Assembly (NCBI RefSeq): GCF_011320075.1
Contig: NZ_JAANPA010000025.1
Location: 1 to 45,327 of the forward strand
DNA: 45,327 nucleotides
Source: Sphingosinicella sp. YJ22
Lineage (GTDB): Bacteria; Pseudomonadota; Alphaproteobacteria; Sphingomonadales; Sphingomonadaceae
Direction: 5' to 3'
The position numbers and the translations under genes were made by a program. Under the pieces are notes generated by a model. It was not told where the DNA came from. It was given only the letters and a program-made list of their open reading frames with translations, and did not search any database. Every line of letters starts with the position of its first letter. Positions within the stretch are counted from its first letter, which is position 1. Positions 14,848 through 23,034 of the stretch are shown here, one piece after another.

Positions 14848-15648
14848 ATGTCGCTCGGCCAGGAAATTGCGCCTCATCTTCCTTTCCTACGCCGCTACGC
14901 GCGCGCGCTCACGGGCACGCAGAAGCATGGCGACGCCTTTGTCCGCGCGACCCTGGAAGCGATCGTCGCGGCGCCGGACTCCTTCCCGCGCGACGTCGAC
15001 CCGAGGGTCGGACTCTACCGCACCTTCCACGCCATCTGGTCCTCCGCCAACATCGAGGAGGATCCGGGCTATTCGGGCGCCGAGGGCGACGGCGCCGAGA
15101 GCATCGCCCAGGCCCGCCTGTCGCGGATCACGCCGCTGTCGCGCCAGGCCCTGCTGCTGACCGCGATGGAAGGCTTCACGCCGGAGGATGCCGGCTATCT
15201 GATCGGCGCCGCGCCCGAGGAAGTGGAATCGCTGGTCGCCGAGGCGCTCGAGGAGATCGAGCGGCAGACCCGCGCCGAGGTGCTGATCATCGAGGACGAG
15301 CCGATCATCGCGATGGACATCGAGACGATCGTCCGCGACCTCGGCCACAGCGTCGTCGGAGTCGCGGTGACCCGCGACGAGGCGGTCAGCCTGGCGCTCG
15401 CCAAGCGCCCGGGACTGGTGCTCGCCGACATCCAGCTCGCCGACGACAGCTCGGGCATCGACGCGGTCAAGGACATCCTCGCCGAATTCGAGGTGCCGGT
15501 GATCTTCATCACCGCCTTCCCCGAGCGGCTGCTCACCGGCGAGCGGCCCGAGCCGACCTTCCTGATCACCAAGCCGTTCCAGCGCTCGACGGTGAAGGCG
15601 GCGATCGCCCAGGCCCTGTTCTTCGATCCGGCGACGCTTCCGGCTTAA
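14848..15648 (+). CDS. phyR: General stress response anti-anti-sigma regulator PhyR
   Basis: This 266-aa protein fuses an N-terminal EcfG-like (sigma2/sigma4 mimic) domain (about 1-140) to a C-terminal receiver (144-262). The receiver has the acidic pair E149/D150, phospho-acceptor D194 (LADIQLAD), T222 (FITAF) and K242 (TKPF). When phosphorylated, the sigma-like domain sequesters NepR and frees EcfG. I chose the ATG at 14848, which follows GAGGAG by 9 bases and matches known PhyR N-termini (MSLGQEIAPHLPFLRRYARAL); another ATG lies seven codons upstream. It is divergent from nepR-phyP. Confidence 0.97.
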   Translation: MSLGQEIAPHLPFLRRYARALTGTQKHGDAFVRATLEAIVAAPDSFPRDVDPRVGLYRTFHAIWSSANIEEDPGYSGAEGDGAESIAQARLSRITPLSRQALLLTAMEGFTPEDAGYLIGAAPEEVESLVAEALEEIERQTRAEVLIIEDEPIIAMDIETIVRDLGHSVVGVAVTRDEAVSLALAKRPGLVLADIQLADDSSGIDAVKDILAEFEVPVIFITAFPERLLTGERPEPTFLITKPFQRSTVKAAIAQALFFDPATLPA

Positions 15649-15662
15649 GTTTTCAATCTCTT

Positions 15663-15688
15663 CGCACGGGCGGGGAACCGCCCGTGCG
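15663..15688. other. Perfect 11-bp hairpin after phyR
   Basis: CGCACGGGCGG (15663-15673) and its exact complement (15678-15688) enclose GGAA, 15 bases after the phyR stop. No T run follows, so it may act as an mRNA 3' stabiliser or weak terminator between phyR and the downstream genes. Confidence 0.5.
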
Positions 15689-15745
15689 GGGGCGCGTTAG
15701 CCCGCGAAACGATTGGAACTTTTGAGCGAGGGTATCCCATTCGCC

Positions 15746-15883
15746 ATGAATCAAGGCCCGGACCATCTCGGGAAAACCGAAGCGCGCGCCGGCACCACGC
15801 CGCACGTGGCGCGCTACGTCCTTTTCTTCGGACTGACGTTGACCATCCTGGCCTTCGTCATCATCTATCTGATCTGGATGTAG
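15746..15883 (+). CDS. 45-aa single-pass membrane protein in the GSR locus
   Basis: The product has a polar N-terminus (MNQGPDHLGKTEARAGTTPHVARY) and one membrane helix (VLFFGLTLTILAFVIIYLIWM, 25-45). The EARAGxTPHVxRYVL pattern resembles short membrane proteins I recall from other sphingomonads; no function is assigned to them. The gene lies between phyR and ecfG on the same strand. The purine-rich GAGCGAGGG region lies 10-20 bases upstream, a weak ribosome binding site. Position suggests a GSR-linked membrane role, which is inference. Confidence 0.65.
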   Translation: MNQGPDHLGKTEARAGTTPHVARYVLFFGLTLTILAFVIIYLIWM

Positions 15884-15962
15884 GTTGCCGAAGCGAATGG
15901 GTGCTAAACTCGCCCGTTCAGTCGCGCACGTATAAAGTCCAATGTATATCGGGGGCAGCTCC

Positions 15963-16643
15963 ATGTCGGGCGTGAAGCCGGCGCAAGAAGACGCGACGAT
16001 CGAGCGTGAAGAGCTCGTGCCGCTGCCGGACGACGAGTTCAAGCAGCAGCTCGGCCAGGTCATTCCGCACCTGCGCGCGTTCGGCCGGTCGCTGTCGGGA
16101 AGCCGCGATCTCGCGGACGACCTCGTCCAGGAGACGCTGCTCAAGGCATGGGCGGCGCGCAAGCGCTTCCAGGCGGGCACCAACATGCGCGCGTGGACCT
16201 TCATCATCTTGCGCAACCTGTTCCTCAGCCAGATGCGGCGCGCCCGATTCAAGGGCGAGTGGGACGAATTGACCGCGTCCAAGATCCTCGCCGCGCCGGC
16301 GAGCCAGGACAAGCATATCGAACTCGCCGACATGCAGCGCGCGCTGCTCCACCTGCCACAGCCCCAGCGCGAGGCGCTGATCCTCGTCGGCGCCGGCGGT
16401 TTCGCCTACGAGGAAGCGGCCGAGATCTGCGGCTGCGCGGTCGGCACGATCAAGAGCCGCGTCGCGCGCGGCCGAGTCGCGCTCGAGGCCCTGCTCAGCG
16501 AAGGCAAGCTGCCGTCGCGCCGCGAGCACGACAATCACGACAAGACCGCGCTCCAGGCGATCATGAGCGAAGTCGACGATCTGAGCCGCGACCGCCTCCC
16601 CACGCCCGACGAGGGCGAGGACGAGGAAGAGACGAAGGCCTGA
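15963..16643 (+). CDS. ecfG: General stress response ECF sigma factor EcfG
   Basis: This 226-aa ECF sigma factor has region 2 ([20 protein letters not shown] to FLSQMRR, 37-93) that recognises -10 elements and region 4 (LPQPQREALILVGAGGFAYE to RVALEAL, 131-177) with the HTH for the GGAAC -35 box. The acidic/His tail after 180 is longer than minimal ECFs and unusual. A start at 15942 is possible (MYIGGSS), but the ATG at 15963 follows a GGGGG tract by 7 bases and is preferred. It is held by NepR until PhyR is phosphorylated. The candidate sites near 12.2, 12.4, 14.7 and 29.0 kb match its expected recognition sequence. Confidence 0.93.
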   Translation: MSGVKPAQEDATIEREELVPLPDDEFKQQLGQVIPHLRAFGRSLSGSRDLADDLVQETLLKAWAARKRFQAGTNMRAWTFIILRNLFLSQMRRARFKGEWDELTASKILAAPASQDKHIELADMQRALLHLPQPQREALILVGAGGFAYEEAAEICGCAVGTIKSRVARGRVALEALLSEGKLPSRREHDNHDKTALQAIMSEVDDLSRDRLPTPDEGEDEEETKA

Positions 16644-16754
16644 TCCCGCGCGACTGTCGCCCGGACCCTGTTTCAGAGCGCGTCCGACGACTGCTCAGGG
16701 GGGCGGGGCGGAATGCCGAAACGGGTAGGTGTGACGCGGTGCCTGGGATCGCGC

Positions 16755-16934
16755 TCAATCGAGCCGCGCCAACAGGTCCTCGAAGGTGGTGAGGGAACGC
16801 ATCTCGCCGTCGAGCTGGAAGGCCTGGCGCAAGGCATTGCCGACGCCCGCATGAACGGTGGGCGGCGCCACCTTCACGAAGCGCTTGTGACCGCGGTCGG
16901 TCCCATCTTCCCGGCTTGCATTCAACGGTTCCAC
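16755..16934 (-). CDS. Short NepR-like protein, candidate second anti-sigma factor
   Basis: The 59-aa product has a charged N-terminus and the core VGNALRQAFQLDGEMRSLTT followed by FEDLLARLD. It aligns without gaps to the NepR core over 29 residues: 9 are identical, Y/F, D/N, E/Q and K/R changes are conservative, and the spacing from VGxALR to DLLxxL is the same. The IPP segment of NepR is absent. It is convergent with ecfG, 111 bp from its stop. The start is uncertain: GTG at 16934, TTG nine bases later, or TTG at 16970; no strong ribosome binding site is seen. Calling it an EcfG anti-sigma factor is inference. Confidence 0.55.
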   Translation of the reverse strand: MEPLNASREDGTDRGHKRFVKVAPPTVHAGVGNALRQAFQLDGEMRSLTTFEDLLARLD

Positions 16935-16985
16935 GGCCTTCTTAACGTACGTTCCTAGATGCGGTTGCAACTGTACCGGACCACA

Positions 16986-19721
16986 ATGACGGATTCAGAA
17001 CCACGTTGCGTTGAAGAGACACTTGGTTGCGACCAAGATGACATCGAACGCGTGGGTCCGGCGGTTGAACGTGGGCGAACGCACTCCCCCTTCCTGCGGT
17101 TCCATCTCGAGTCGAAAAATCCTGTCGCGACCGCGGTTTGCGCCGGCCGGCTGGGCGAGGCGCTGGCGCTGGCGCGGGCGCAGGGGGAGGACGGCGACGT
17201 CATGGCGGCGCTGCGCCGCGAGCGGACCGGGCACGCCCTGGCGCTGGCGATCGGCGACCTTGCCGGGCTGCTCACCCTGGAGCAGGTGACGGCGACGCTG
17301 TCGCAGCTTGCCGACAGGGTGCTGGAGCGGGCGGTCGCGGCCGCCATCGCCGAACGCTGTCCCGGCGCGCCGGTGCGCGGCTTCGCGGTGATCGCTCTCG
17401 GCAAGCTCGGCAGCGGCGAGCTCAACTACTCGTCGGACGTCGACCTCTTGTTCCTGTTCGACCCGGCGACGCTGCCGCGGCGCGAGCGCGAGGATTCCGG
17501 CCAGGCTGCGGTGCGGATCGGCCAGCGCGTCGTCGAGCTGCTGCAGAAGCGCACCGAGGACGGCTACGCCTTCCGGGTCGACCTGCGCCTGCGCCCGTCG
17601 CCGGAAGTGACTCCGATCGCCCTGCCGGTCGACGCCGCGATCAGCCATTACGAATCCTCGGCGCTGCCGTGGGAGCGCTCGGCCTTCATCCGCGCGCGCC
17701 ATGCCGCGGGCGACGCCGCGCTCGGCCGTTATTTCCTCGACGCGATCCACCCGTTCGTGTGGCGGCGAAGCCTCGATTTCGGCGCGGTCGGCGAGATCCA
17801 GGCGGTGACGGGACAGATCCGCGACCATTATTCCGCGGGCCAGAAATTCGGCCCTGGCTTCGACCTCAAGCGCGGGCGCGGCGGAATCCGCGAGGTCGAG
17901 TTCTACACCCAGGCACTTCAGCTCATCCATGGCGGCCGCGAGCCGCAGCTGCGCGCGCCCGCAACGATGGACGCGCTCGCCGCGCTGGGCGCGGCGGGGC
18001 GGATCGGCGCCGACGAGGCGGCCGCGCTCAGCGACGCCTATCGCCTCCTGCGCACGATCGAGCATCGCGTGCAGATGGTCGACGACAAGCAGACCCATCA
18101 GCTGCCGCCGACTCCGGAAGGGCTCGACAATGTCGCGCAGCTTCACGGCCTGGCGGACGGCGCCGCTTTGCTCGACCTCTTGCGCCCGCATGTCGAGTCT
18201 GTGGCGGACCATTATGGCGCGCTCGCGCCGCAATCGCAGACCCGGCTGCCGGGCTCGGCCGCGCTCGAGGAGCGGCTCGCCGGCCTCCACTTTCCCGACC
18301 CCCCGGCGGCGGCGGCGCGGATCGAGGGCTGGCGCAGCGGCAAGGCCCGGGCGCTGCGCACCGCCGCCGCGCGCGACCCGTTCGAGGCGATGCTGCCGGG
18401 GCTCGTCGAGGCATTCGGCCAGTCGTCCGACCCGATGGCGGCCTTGAACCGCTTCGACAATCTCGTCGAGCGGCTGCCGAGCGGAGTCAATTTCTTCCGC
18501 CTGCTCGAGGCGCGGCCGGCGGTGGTCGACTATCTCGCCAATATCCTCAGCCACGCGCCGACGCTGGCCGACCAGCTCGGGCGGCGGTCGGAGCTGCTCG
18601 ACGGCCTGATCGACGCCAGCGCCTTCGCTCCGCCGCCGGACGTCGCCACGCTTGCCGACGACTTCGCCCGGCGCGAACGGCGCGGCGAGGATTACCAGAT
18701 GCTGCTCGACCGCGTGCGCGCCCGGGTCAACGGCGTGCGCTTCGCGCTCGGCGCCCAGATCGTCCTCGCCCGGTCCGACCCGCTCGACGCCGCGCGCGGC
18801 TATGCCCGGGTCGCCGAGGCGGCGATCGACGTGCTTGCCCGCGCCGCCATCGCCGAGTTCGAGCGCCAGCACGGCAAGGTGCCCGGCTCCGAGCTGCTCA
18901 TCCTCGGCCTGGGCCGGCTCGGCGGCGGCGAGCTCACCCATGCCTCCGACCTCGATCTGATCTACCTGTTCAGCGGCACCCACGAAGCGCAGTCGGACGG
19001 CTCCAAGCCGCTGCGCGCGACCGATTATTTCAACCGCCTCGCGCCGCGCGTCTCGGCCGCGCTGAGCGTGCCGACCGCGGCGGGGCCGCTCTACGACGTC
19101 GACCTGCGTCTGCGCCCGTCCGGCCGCGACGGACTCCTCGCCGTCTCGCTGCCGAGCTTCGCGGACTATCAGGCCAGCCACGCCTGGACCTTCGAACATA
19201 TGGCGCTGACCCGAGCGCGCCCCGTGTTCGGCTCGCCCGAGGCGCGTGCGGCGCTGGGCGCGACGGTCGCGGAGATCCTTCAGAGCGAGCGCGATCCCGG
19301 CAAGGTCGCGGCCGACGCCCGGACGATGCGGCGCGAGATCGCGCGCCACAAGCCGGCCAAGGGGCCGTTCGACATCAAGCTGGGCGAGGGCGGGCTCGTC
19401 GACCTCGAATTTCTCGTCCAGTCGCTTCAGCTCATCCATCGCACCGGGCTCGACCCGCGCATGGACGTCGCGCTCACGGCGCTCGCCGAGGCGGGCCTCG
19501 TCCTGCCCGACCTCGTCGAGGATTATCGCCTGCTCACCCGCATGCTGGTCACGTTCCGGCTCGTCTCGCCGCAATCGGCAGAGCCGCCGCCGCCCTCGCG
19601 CGCGTTGGTCGCCCAGGCGTGTGGCCTCGCCGATTGGGACGCTTTGCTTGAAGCGCACGACGAGGCGCGCCAGAGGGTATCGCAATCATGGGCCGCTTTC
19701 GCGGCGCAAGCAGAGGAATGA
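16986..19721 (+). CDS. glnE: Bifunctional [glutamine synthetase] adenylyltransferase/adenylyl-removing enzyme
   Basis: This ~911-aa protein carries two nucleotidyltransferase domains joined by a helical PII-binding linker. The N-terminal deadenylylase has GKLGSGELNYSSDVDLL (Asp pair D151/D153) and the C-terminal adenylylase has GRLGGGELTHASDLDLI (D655/D657). It adds or removes AMP on glutamine synthetase according to nitrogen status signalled by PII. The ATG at 16986 is chosen because the family match begins soon after it; 16959 is possible. The stop nearly abuts the bcp start. Glutaminase (glsA) elsewhere in the window acts on the same metabolite. Confidence 0.95.
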   Translation: MTDSEPRCVEETLGCDQDDIERVGPAVERGRTHSPFLRFHLESKNPVATAVCAGRLGEALALARAQGEDGDVMAALRRERTGHALALAIGDLAGLLTLEQVTATLSQLADRVLERAVAAAIAERCPGAPVRGFAVIALGKLGSGELNYSSDVDLLFLFDPATLPRREREDSGQAAVRIGQRVVELLQKRTEDGYAFRVDLRLRPSPEVTPIALPVDAAISHYESSALPWERSAFIRARHAAGDAALGRYFLDAIHPFVWRRSLDFGAVGEIQAVTGQIRDHYSAGQKFGPGFDLKRGRGGIREVEFYTQALQLIHGGREPQLRAPATMDALAALGAAGRIGADEAAALSDAYRLLRTIEHRVQMVDDKQTHQLPPTPEGLDNVAQLHGLADGAALLDLLRPHVESVADHYGALAPQSQTRLPGSAALEERLAGLHFPDPPAAAARIEGWRSGKARALRTAAARDPFEAMLPGLVEAFGQSSDPMAALNRFDNLVERLPSGVNFFRLLEARPAVVDYLANILSHAPTLADQLGRRSELLDGLIDASAFAPPPDVATLADDFARRERRGEDYQMLLDRVRARVNGVRFALGAQIVLARSDPLDAARGYARVAEAAIDVLARAAIAEFERQHGKVPGSELLILGLGRLGGGELTHASDLDLIYLFSGTHEAQSDGSKPLRATDYFNRLAPRVSAALSVPTAAGPLYDVDLRLRPSGRDGLLAVSLPSFADYQASHAWTFEHMALTRARPVFGSPEARAALGATVAEILQSERDPGKVAADARTMRREIARHKPAKGPFDIKLGEGGLVDLEFLVQSLQLIHRTGLDPRMDVALTALAEAGLVLPDLVEDYRLLTRMLVTFRLVSPQSAEPPPPSRALVAQACGLADWDALLEAHDEARQRVSQSWAAFAAQAEE

Positions 19722-19723
19722 CG

Positions 19724-20188
19724 ATGGTCAACGAAGGCGACATTGCTCCGGACGTGGCGCTGGTCGGCGCGGACGGGGAGACCGTGAGGATCGGCGACTT
19801 CAAGGGCCAGAAGCTGGTCCTCTATTTCTACCCGAAGGACGATACCTCCGGCTGCACCCGCGAGGCGCAGGATTTCACCGCCCTGGCCGAGGAGTTCGAG
19901 AAGGCCGGCACCTTCATCACCGGCGTGTCGAAAGACAGCCCGAAGAGCCACGCCAAGTTCACCGACAAATACGACCTCAAGGTCCGGCTCCTGTCCGACG
20001 TGGAAGGCGCCGCGTGCGAGGCGTTCGGCACCTGGGTCGAGAAGTCGATGTACGGCCGCAAATATATGGGTATCGAGCGCGCGACCTTTCTGATCGACCG
20101 CGACGGCGTCGTGAAACGGGTGTGGCGAAAGGTGAAGGTGCCCGGCCACGCCGAGGACGTCCTGGCCGCGGCGCGCGCGCTGCCCTGA
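19724..20188 (+). CDS. bcp: Thioredoxin-dependent thiol peroxidase (BCP/PrxQ)
   Basis: This 154-aa peroxiredoxin has the active-site motif YFYPKDDTSGCT with peroxidatic Cys44. The common resolving Cys five residues later is replaced by Gln (CTREAQD); the only other Cys is C98 (GAACEAF), so it is a 1-Cys or an atypical 2-Cys type. It reduces hydroperoxides in the cytoplasm. Two starts compete: ATG at 19718, overlapping the glnE stop, and ATG at 19724, which is better spaced from AGAGGA. Translational coupling to glnE is likely. Confidence 0.93.
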   Translation: MVNEGDIAPDVALVGADGETVRIGDFKGQKLVLYFYPKDDTSGCTREAQDFTALAEEFEKAGTFITGVSKDSPKSHAKFTDKYDLKVRLLSDVEGAACEAFGTWVEKSMYGRKYMGIERATFLIDRDGVVKRVWRKVKVPGHAEDVLAAARALP

Positions 20189-20193
20189 CGCTG

Positions 20194-20214
20194 GCCCTCC
20201 GCGCTGCGGAGGGC
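20194..20214 (+). other. Hairpin after bcp
   Basis: A perfect 9-bp stem (GCCCTCCGC with GCGGAGGGC, loop GCT) begins 5 bases after the bcp stop. It lacks a T run; it is a possible factor-assisted terminator or 3' end stabiliser for glnE-bcp. Confidence 0.5.
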
Positions 20215-20253
20215 TAAAGCGCGTCGACGGGGCCGGGCGGGGGAACGCCAGCG

Positions 20254-20769
20254 ATGAATGCTCGTTTTCGCACCATCATGAAGCTGGGCAATTCCAATCT
20301 GCTCCCGGTGATGGGCGTGCTGACCGTGGTCTCGGGCGCGGTCGGGCTCCAGCTCGGCGAGAGCGCCATCGCGCAGATCGACCCGATCCATTTCCAGGGC
20401 CCGGCGCCGACTCCGCGCGACGTGTCGCAGGACCCGCTGCCGCCGGTCGGGCCGACTTATGCCAGCGCCTATGGCTGGGCGCAGAGCGAGGCGGCGCTGG
20501 CCGCCGAATGCGGCGATTGCGGCACGCCCGCGGCGCGCACCGCGGTCGCGGCGAACTGGGAGCCGGTCCATGGCGCCGCGCCCGAACCGCGCTACGTGCC
20601 GGTCTCGGTCCCCCGCTACGAGCCGCGCGAGGTGAAGGTCGAGCGCGAGGTCGCCGAGTGGCGCGACGTCACCCGCTACACCAGCTACCGGGTCGTCGAG
20701 GACGAGCCCGAGTTCGAGCGCGTGGTCATCGAGACCGAGCCGGCCGGCGAGGATCTGGCGGGGCTCTAA
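20254..20769 (+). CDS. Uncharacterised membrane-anchored or secreted protein, 171 aa
   Basis: A basic N-terminus and a weakly hydrophobic segment (LLPVMGVLTVVSGAVGLQLG, 16-35) suggest a signal anchor, or a signal peptide ending near AIAQ. The rest is Pro-rich with a Cys pair (CGDCG, 86-90), then a charged, Val/Arg/Glu-rich region (YVPVSVPRYEPREVKVEREV, 113-132) of probable beta strands. I recognise no domain. Codon use is like its neighbours. A family 1 repeat lies 9 bases after the stop. Confidence 0.7.
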   Translation: MNARFRTIMKLGNSNLLPVMGVLTVVSGAVGLQLGESAIAQIDPIHFQGPAPTPRDVSQDPLPPVGPTYASAYGWAQSEAALAAECGDCGTPAARTAVAANWEPVHGAAPEPRYVPVSVPRYEPREVKVEREVAEWRDVTRYTSYRVVEDEPEFERVVIETEPAGEDLAGL

Positions 20770-20778
20770 CAGCAACCT

Positions 20779-20867
20779 GTCATCCCCGCGAAAGCGGGGA
20801 TCCAGCTTCTCCTTCCGTTTCCGCGGCGCTTGCAAGGCAGCTGGATTCCCGCTTTCGCGGGAATGAC
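20779..20867. repeat. Palindromic intergenic repeat, family 1 (copy B)
   Basis: GTCATCCCCGCGAAAGCGGGGATCC opens the element and GGATTCCCGCTTTCGCGGGAATGAC closes it, with AGCT-containing inner arms. Its last base is directly followed by the ATG of the DUF455 gene, so the repeat supplies the 5' leader and the only purine-rich sequence available as ribosome binding site (GCGGGAA). Confidence 0.9.
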
Positions 20868-21668
20868 ATGACTGCCCCTGACACCATCGCCCAGGCCTGC
20901 CGCGACGTCCTTCTGGCCGCCGATCCGCTGAGGAAGGTGAAGATCGCCCGAGCCGCGGCCCGCGCCTGGCGCCGCGGCGCGCTGGGCCATCGCTTCGACG
21001 TCGCCATGCCCGGCGCGCCCGGCCGGCCGGAGCGGCCGGAGCTGCTTCCGCCCAACCGCATGCCCAAACGCGGCCGCGCGGGGTCGGAGCGCAGCCGAAT
21101 CGCCCTGCTTCACGCGCTTGCCCATATCGAGTTCGCGGCGATCGACCTCGCCTTCGATCTGGTCGGACGGTTCGGGGAGCGCTTCCCGCGCGGCTTCGTC
21201 GACGACTGGATCGGCGTCGGCGCCGACGAAGCGATGCATTTCGCGCTGCTCGACCGCCGCCTCCACGCGCTCGGCGCCCGCTATGGCGACCTGCCGGCCC
21301 ATGCCGGCCTGTGGGACGCCGCCGCCGCCACCGCCCACGATCCGCTCGCCCGTCTCGCCGTGGTTCCGACCGTGCTGGAGGCGCGCGGCCTCGACGTCAC
21401 GCCGGCGACCGTGGCGTCGCTCGAGCGCGTCGGCGACGCCCGTTCAGCGGTGATTCTCGGCCGCATCTATCGCGACGAGATCCGTCACGTCGGCGCCGGG
21501 ATGAAGTGGTTCCGTTACGGCTGCGAATCGGCGGGGGAGGAGCCGGTCGCCCTGTGGCACGGCCTCGTGCGCCGCCATTTTAGGGGCGCGATTAAGCCAC
21601 CGTTCAACGACTCGGCGCGGGCCGAGGCCGGTTTGTCCCGCGAATTCTACGCAGGGATTGCCGATTAA
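20868..21668 (+). CDS. DUF455 family ferritin-like protein
   Basis: This 266-aa all-helical protein matches the DUF455 family, with two E...H/E-x2-H helix motifs as in diiron ferritin-like folds: LLHALAHIEFAAIDLAFD (about 80-97), IGVGADEAMHFALLDRRL (about 116-133) and RIYRDEIRHVGAGMKWF (about 203-219). The carboxylates and His residues could bind two metal ions. Members are thought to be oxygenase or oxidase-like, but no reaction is established that I know of. The start codon directly abuts a palindromic repeat (20779-20867), so expression may depend on that hairpin. Confidence 0.88.
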   Translation: MTAPDTIAQACRDVLLAADPLRKVKIARAAARAWRRGALGHRFDVAMPGAPGRPERPELLPPNRMPKRGRAGSERSRIALLHALAHIEFAAIDLAFDLVGRFGERFPRGFVDDWIGVGADEAMHFALLDRRLHALGARYGDLPAHAGLWDAAAATAHDPLARLAVVPTVLEARGLDVTPATVASLERVGDARSAVILGRIYRDEIRHVGAGMKWFRYGCESAGEEPVALWHGLVRRHFRGAIKPPFNDSARAEAGLSREFYAGIAD

Positions 21669-21795
21669 CGCCTTCTTCGCCCACCCCTTGCACATCGATC
21701 GGGTGGGCACTCGAAACGGCAACCGCAGCGCAGACTGCATCGTCGCGAGCGCGAACGGAGCGCCTCATGGGGCTCCGCATGTTTTGAGGATGAGA

Positions 21796-22920
21796 ATGCA
21801 GGTATCGGTTCAGCGTAAGAACGGCGGGTGGGGCAGCAAGTTCCGGGGCGCGTTCAAATCTCGCGATATTTTTCTCCACGATGGCAGGAGCTTGCGTCGC
21901 TTCACCGTCGGCCGCCGGGCCCAGGCCGCGGCCACCGGCGCGGTTCTCGGCCTGCTCGCCTGGTCCGGCTATGCTACCGTCCAATATGCCAGCGCGATGA
22001 CCAGCGACGTTGCCACGATGCAGCGCCAGGTCGCCGACATGCAACAGGACGTCGAGGCTCTTCGCACCGCCGCCGCCGAGCGCGCCGAAGTTGTCGAGCA
22101 GCGCCAGGCTTTCCTATCGGCGATGCTGTCCGGTCAGGCCGATCCCGCCGACGTCGCCCGTCTCCTTCCCGCCGCCGTCGACGGCGACATCGAAGATCCC
22201 CGCATCGCCGCCGAGTTCGAGCAGATCGAAGGCATGCAGCTGTCGCTCGCTGCCCAGGCCGACGCCGCCACCCGCGCGCGCTACCGCCAGACCGCGGCGG
22301 CCGTCCGCCGCCTCGGCATCGATCCGCGCCGTCTCGCCCAGGGTGGCGTCGGCGGTCCGTTTGAGGAAGCCGCCGGCGGCGCGACCCCGGCCAATGCCGA
22401 CGTCGATCCGCGCTTCGCCCAGCTTTTCGCCAGCTGGCGCCAGATGGAGCAGCTCGAGCAGGGCGTCGCCTCGATCCCGTCGATGATGCCGGTTCAGGGC
22501 GCGCGCTGGACCAGCAGCTTCGGAGTCCGTTCCGATCCGTTCCGCGGCCGCGCCGCGATGCATGGCGGGATCGACATGGCCGGTCCGATCGGTACGCCGA
22601 TCTATGCCACCGCCGACGGCACCGTCGCCACCGCCGCCTGGAACAGCGGCGGCTACGGCAACCTCGTCGAGCTCGGCCACGGCGCCGGCATCGCCACCCG
22701 CTACGGCCACCTGTCGCGCATCATGGTCCGCGACGGTGAGCGAGTCCGTCGCGGCCAGGTCATCGGCCTGATGGGCTCGACCGGCCGTTCGACCGGCAGC
22801 CACCTTCACTACGAGGTCCGCATCGACGGCCGCGCGGTCAACCCGCTGCCCTTCCTGCAGTCCGGCCAGGCCCTCGCCGCCCTCCAGAGCAGCTCCGGCG
22901 GCCGCGGCGGCAGCCGCTAA
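21796..22920 (+). CDS. M23 family peptidoglycan metallopeptidase (membrane-anchored)
   Basis: This 374-aa protein has a short basic cytoplasmic N-terminus, one membrane helix (about 38-58), a coiled-coil-prone stretch (TMQRQVADMQQDVEALRTAA, about 73-92) and a C-terminal LytM/M23 domain. Zinc ligands are H256 and D260 (MHGGIDM) and H338 (SHLHYEV). By family it should cut peptide cross-links in peptidoglycan, or act as a regulator of other hydrolases. GAGG lies 6 bases before the chosen ATG; an earlier ATG is two codons upstream. A strong terminator follows. Confidence 0.93.
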   Translation: MQVSVQRKNGGWGSKFRGAFKSRDIFLHDGRSLRRFTVGRRAQAAATGAVLGLLAWSGYATVQYASAMTSDVATMQRQVADMQQDVEALRTAAAERAEVVEQRQAFLSAMLSGQADPADVARLLPAAVDGDIEDPRIAAEFEQIEGMQLSLAAQADAATRARYRQTAAAVRRLGIDPRRLAQGGVGGPFEEAAGGATPANADVDPRFAQLFASWRQMEQLEQGVASIPSMMPVQGARWTSSFGVRSDPFRGRAAMHGGIDMAGPIGTPIYATADGTVATAAWNSGGYGNLVELGHGAGIATRYGHLSRIMVRDGERVRRGQVIGLMGSTGRSTGSHLHYEVRIDGRAVNPLPFLQSGQALAALQSSSGGRGGSR

Positions 22921-22945
22921 GGTAGGCTTCCACTCGCGAAACAAG

Positions 22946-22973
22946 AGAGGCGCCGCGAGGCGCCTCTTTTTTT
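22946..22973 (+). terminator. Intrinsic terminator after the M23 gene
   Basis: A perfect 9-bp GC-rich stem (AGAGGCGCC/GGCGCCTCT) with GCGA loop is followed by six further T residues. It is a textbook rho-independent terminator. Confidence 0.93.
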
Positions 22974-23034
22974 GCATCAATGTTCGGGCGGGTCGGCGAG
23001 CAATCGCCCTCTCCCCGCTGGGGAGGGGCTCGAT

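Noticed and set aside
15716-15745. GGAAC upstream of the 45-aa membrane protein gene as an EcfG promoter
   Set aside because: No CGTT-like element follows at 16 or 17 bases.
16995-19685. An 896-codon minus-strand frame covering glnE
   Set aside because: glnE on the plus strand has both catalytic motifs; the antisense frame has no recognisable domain.
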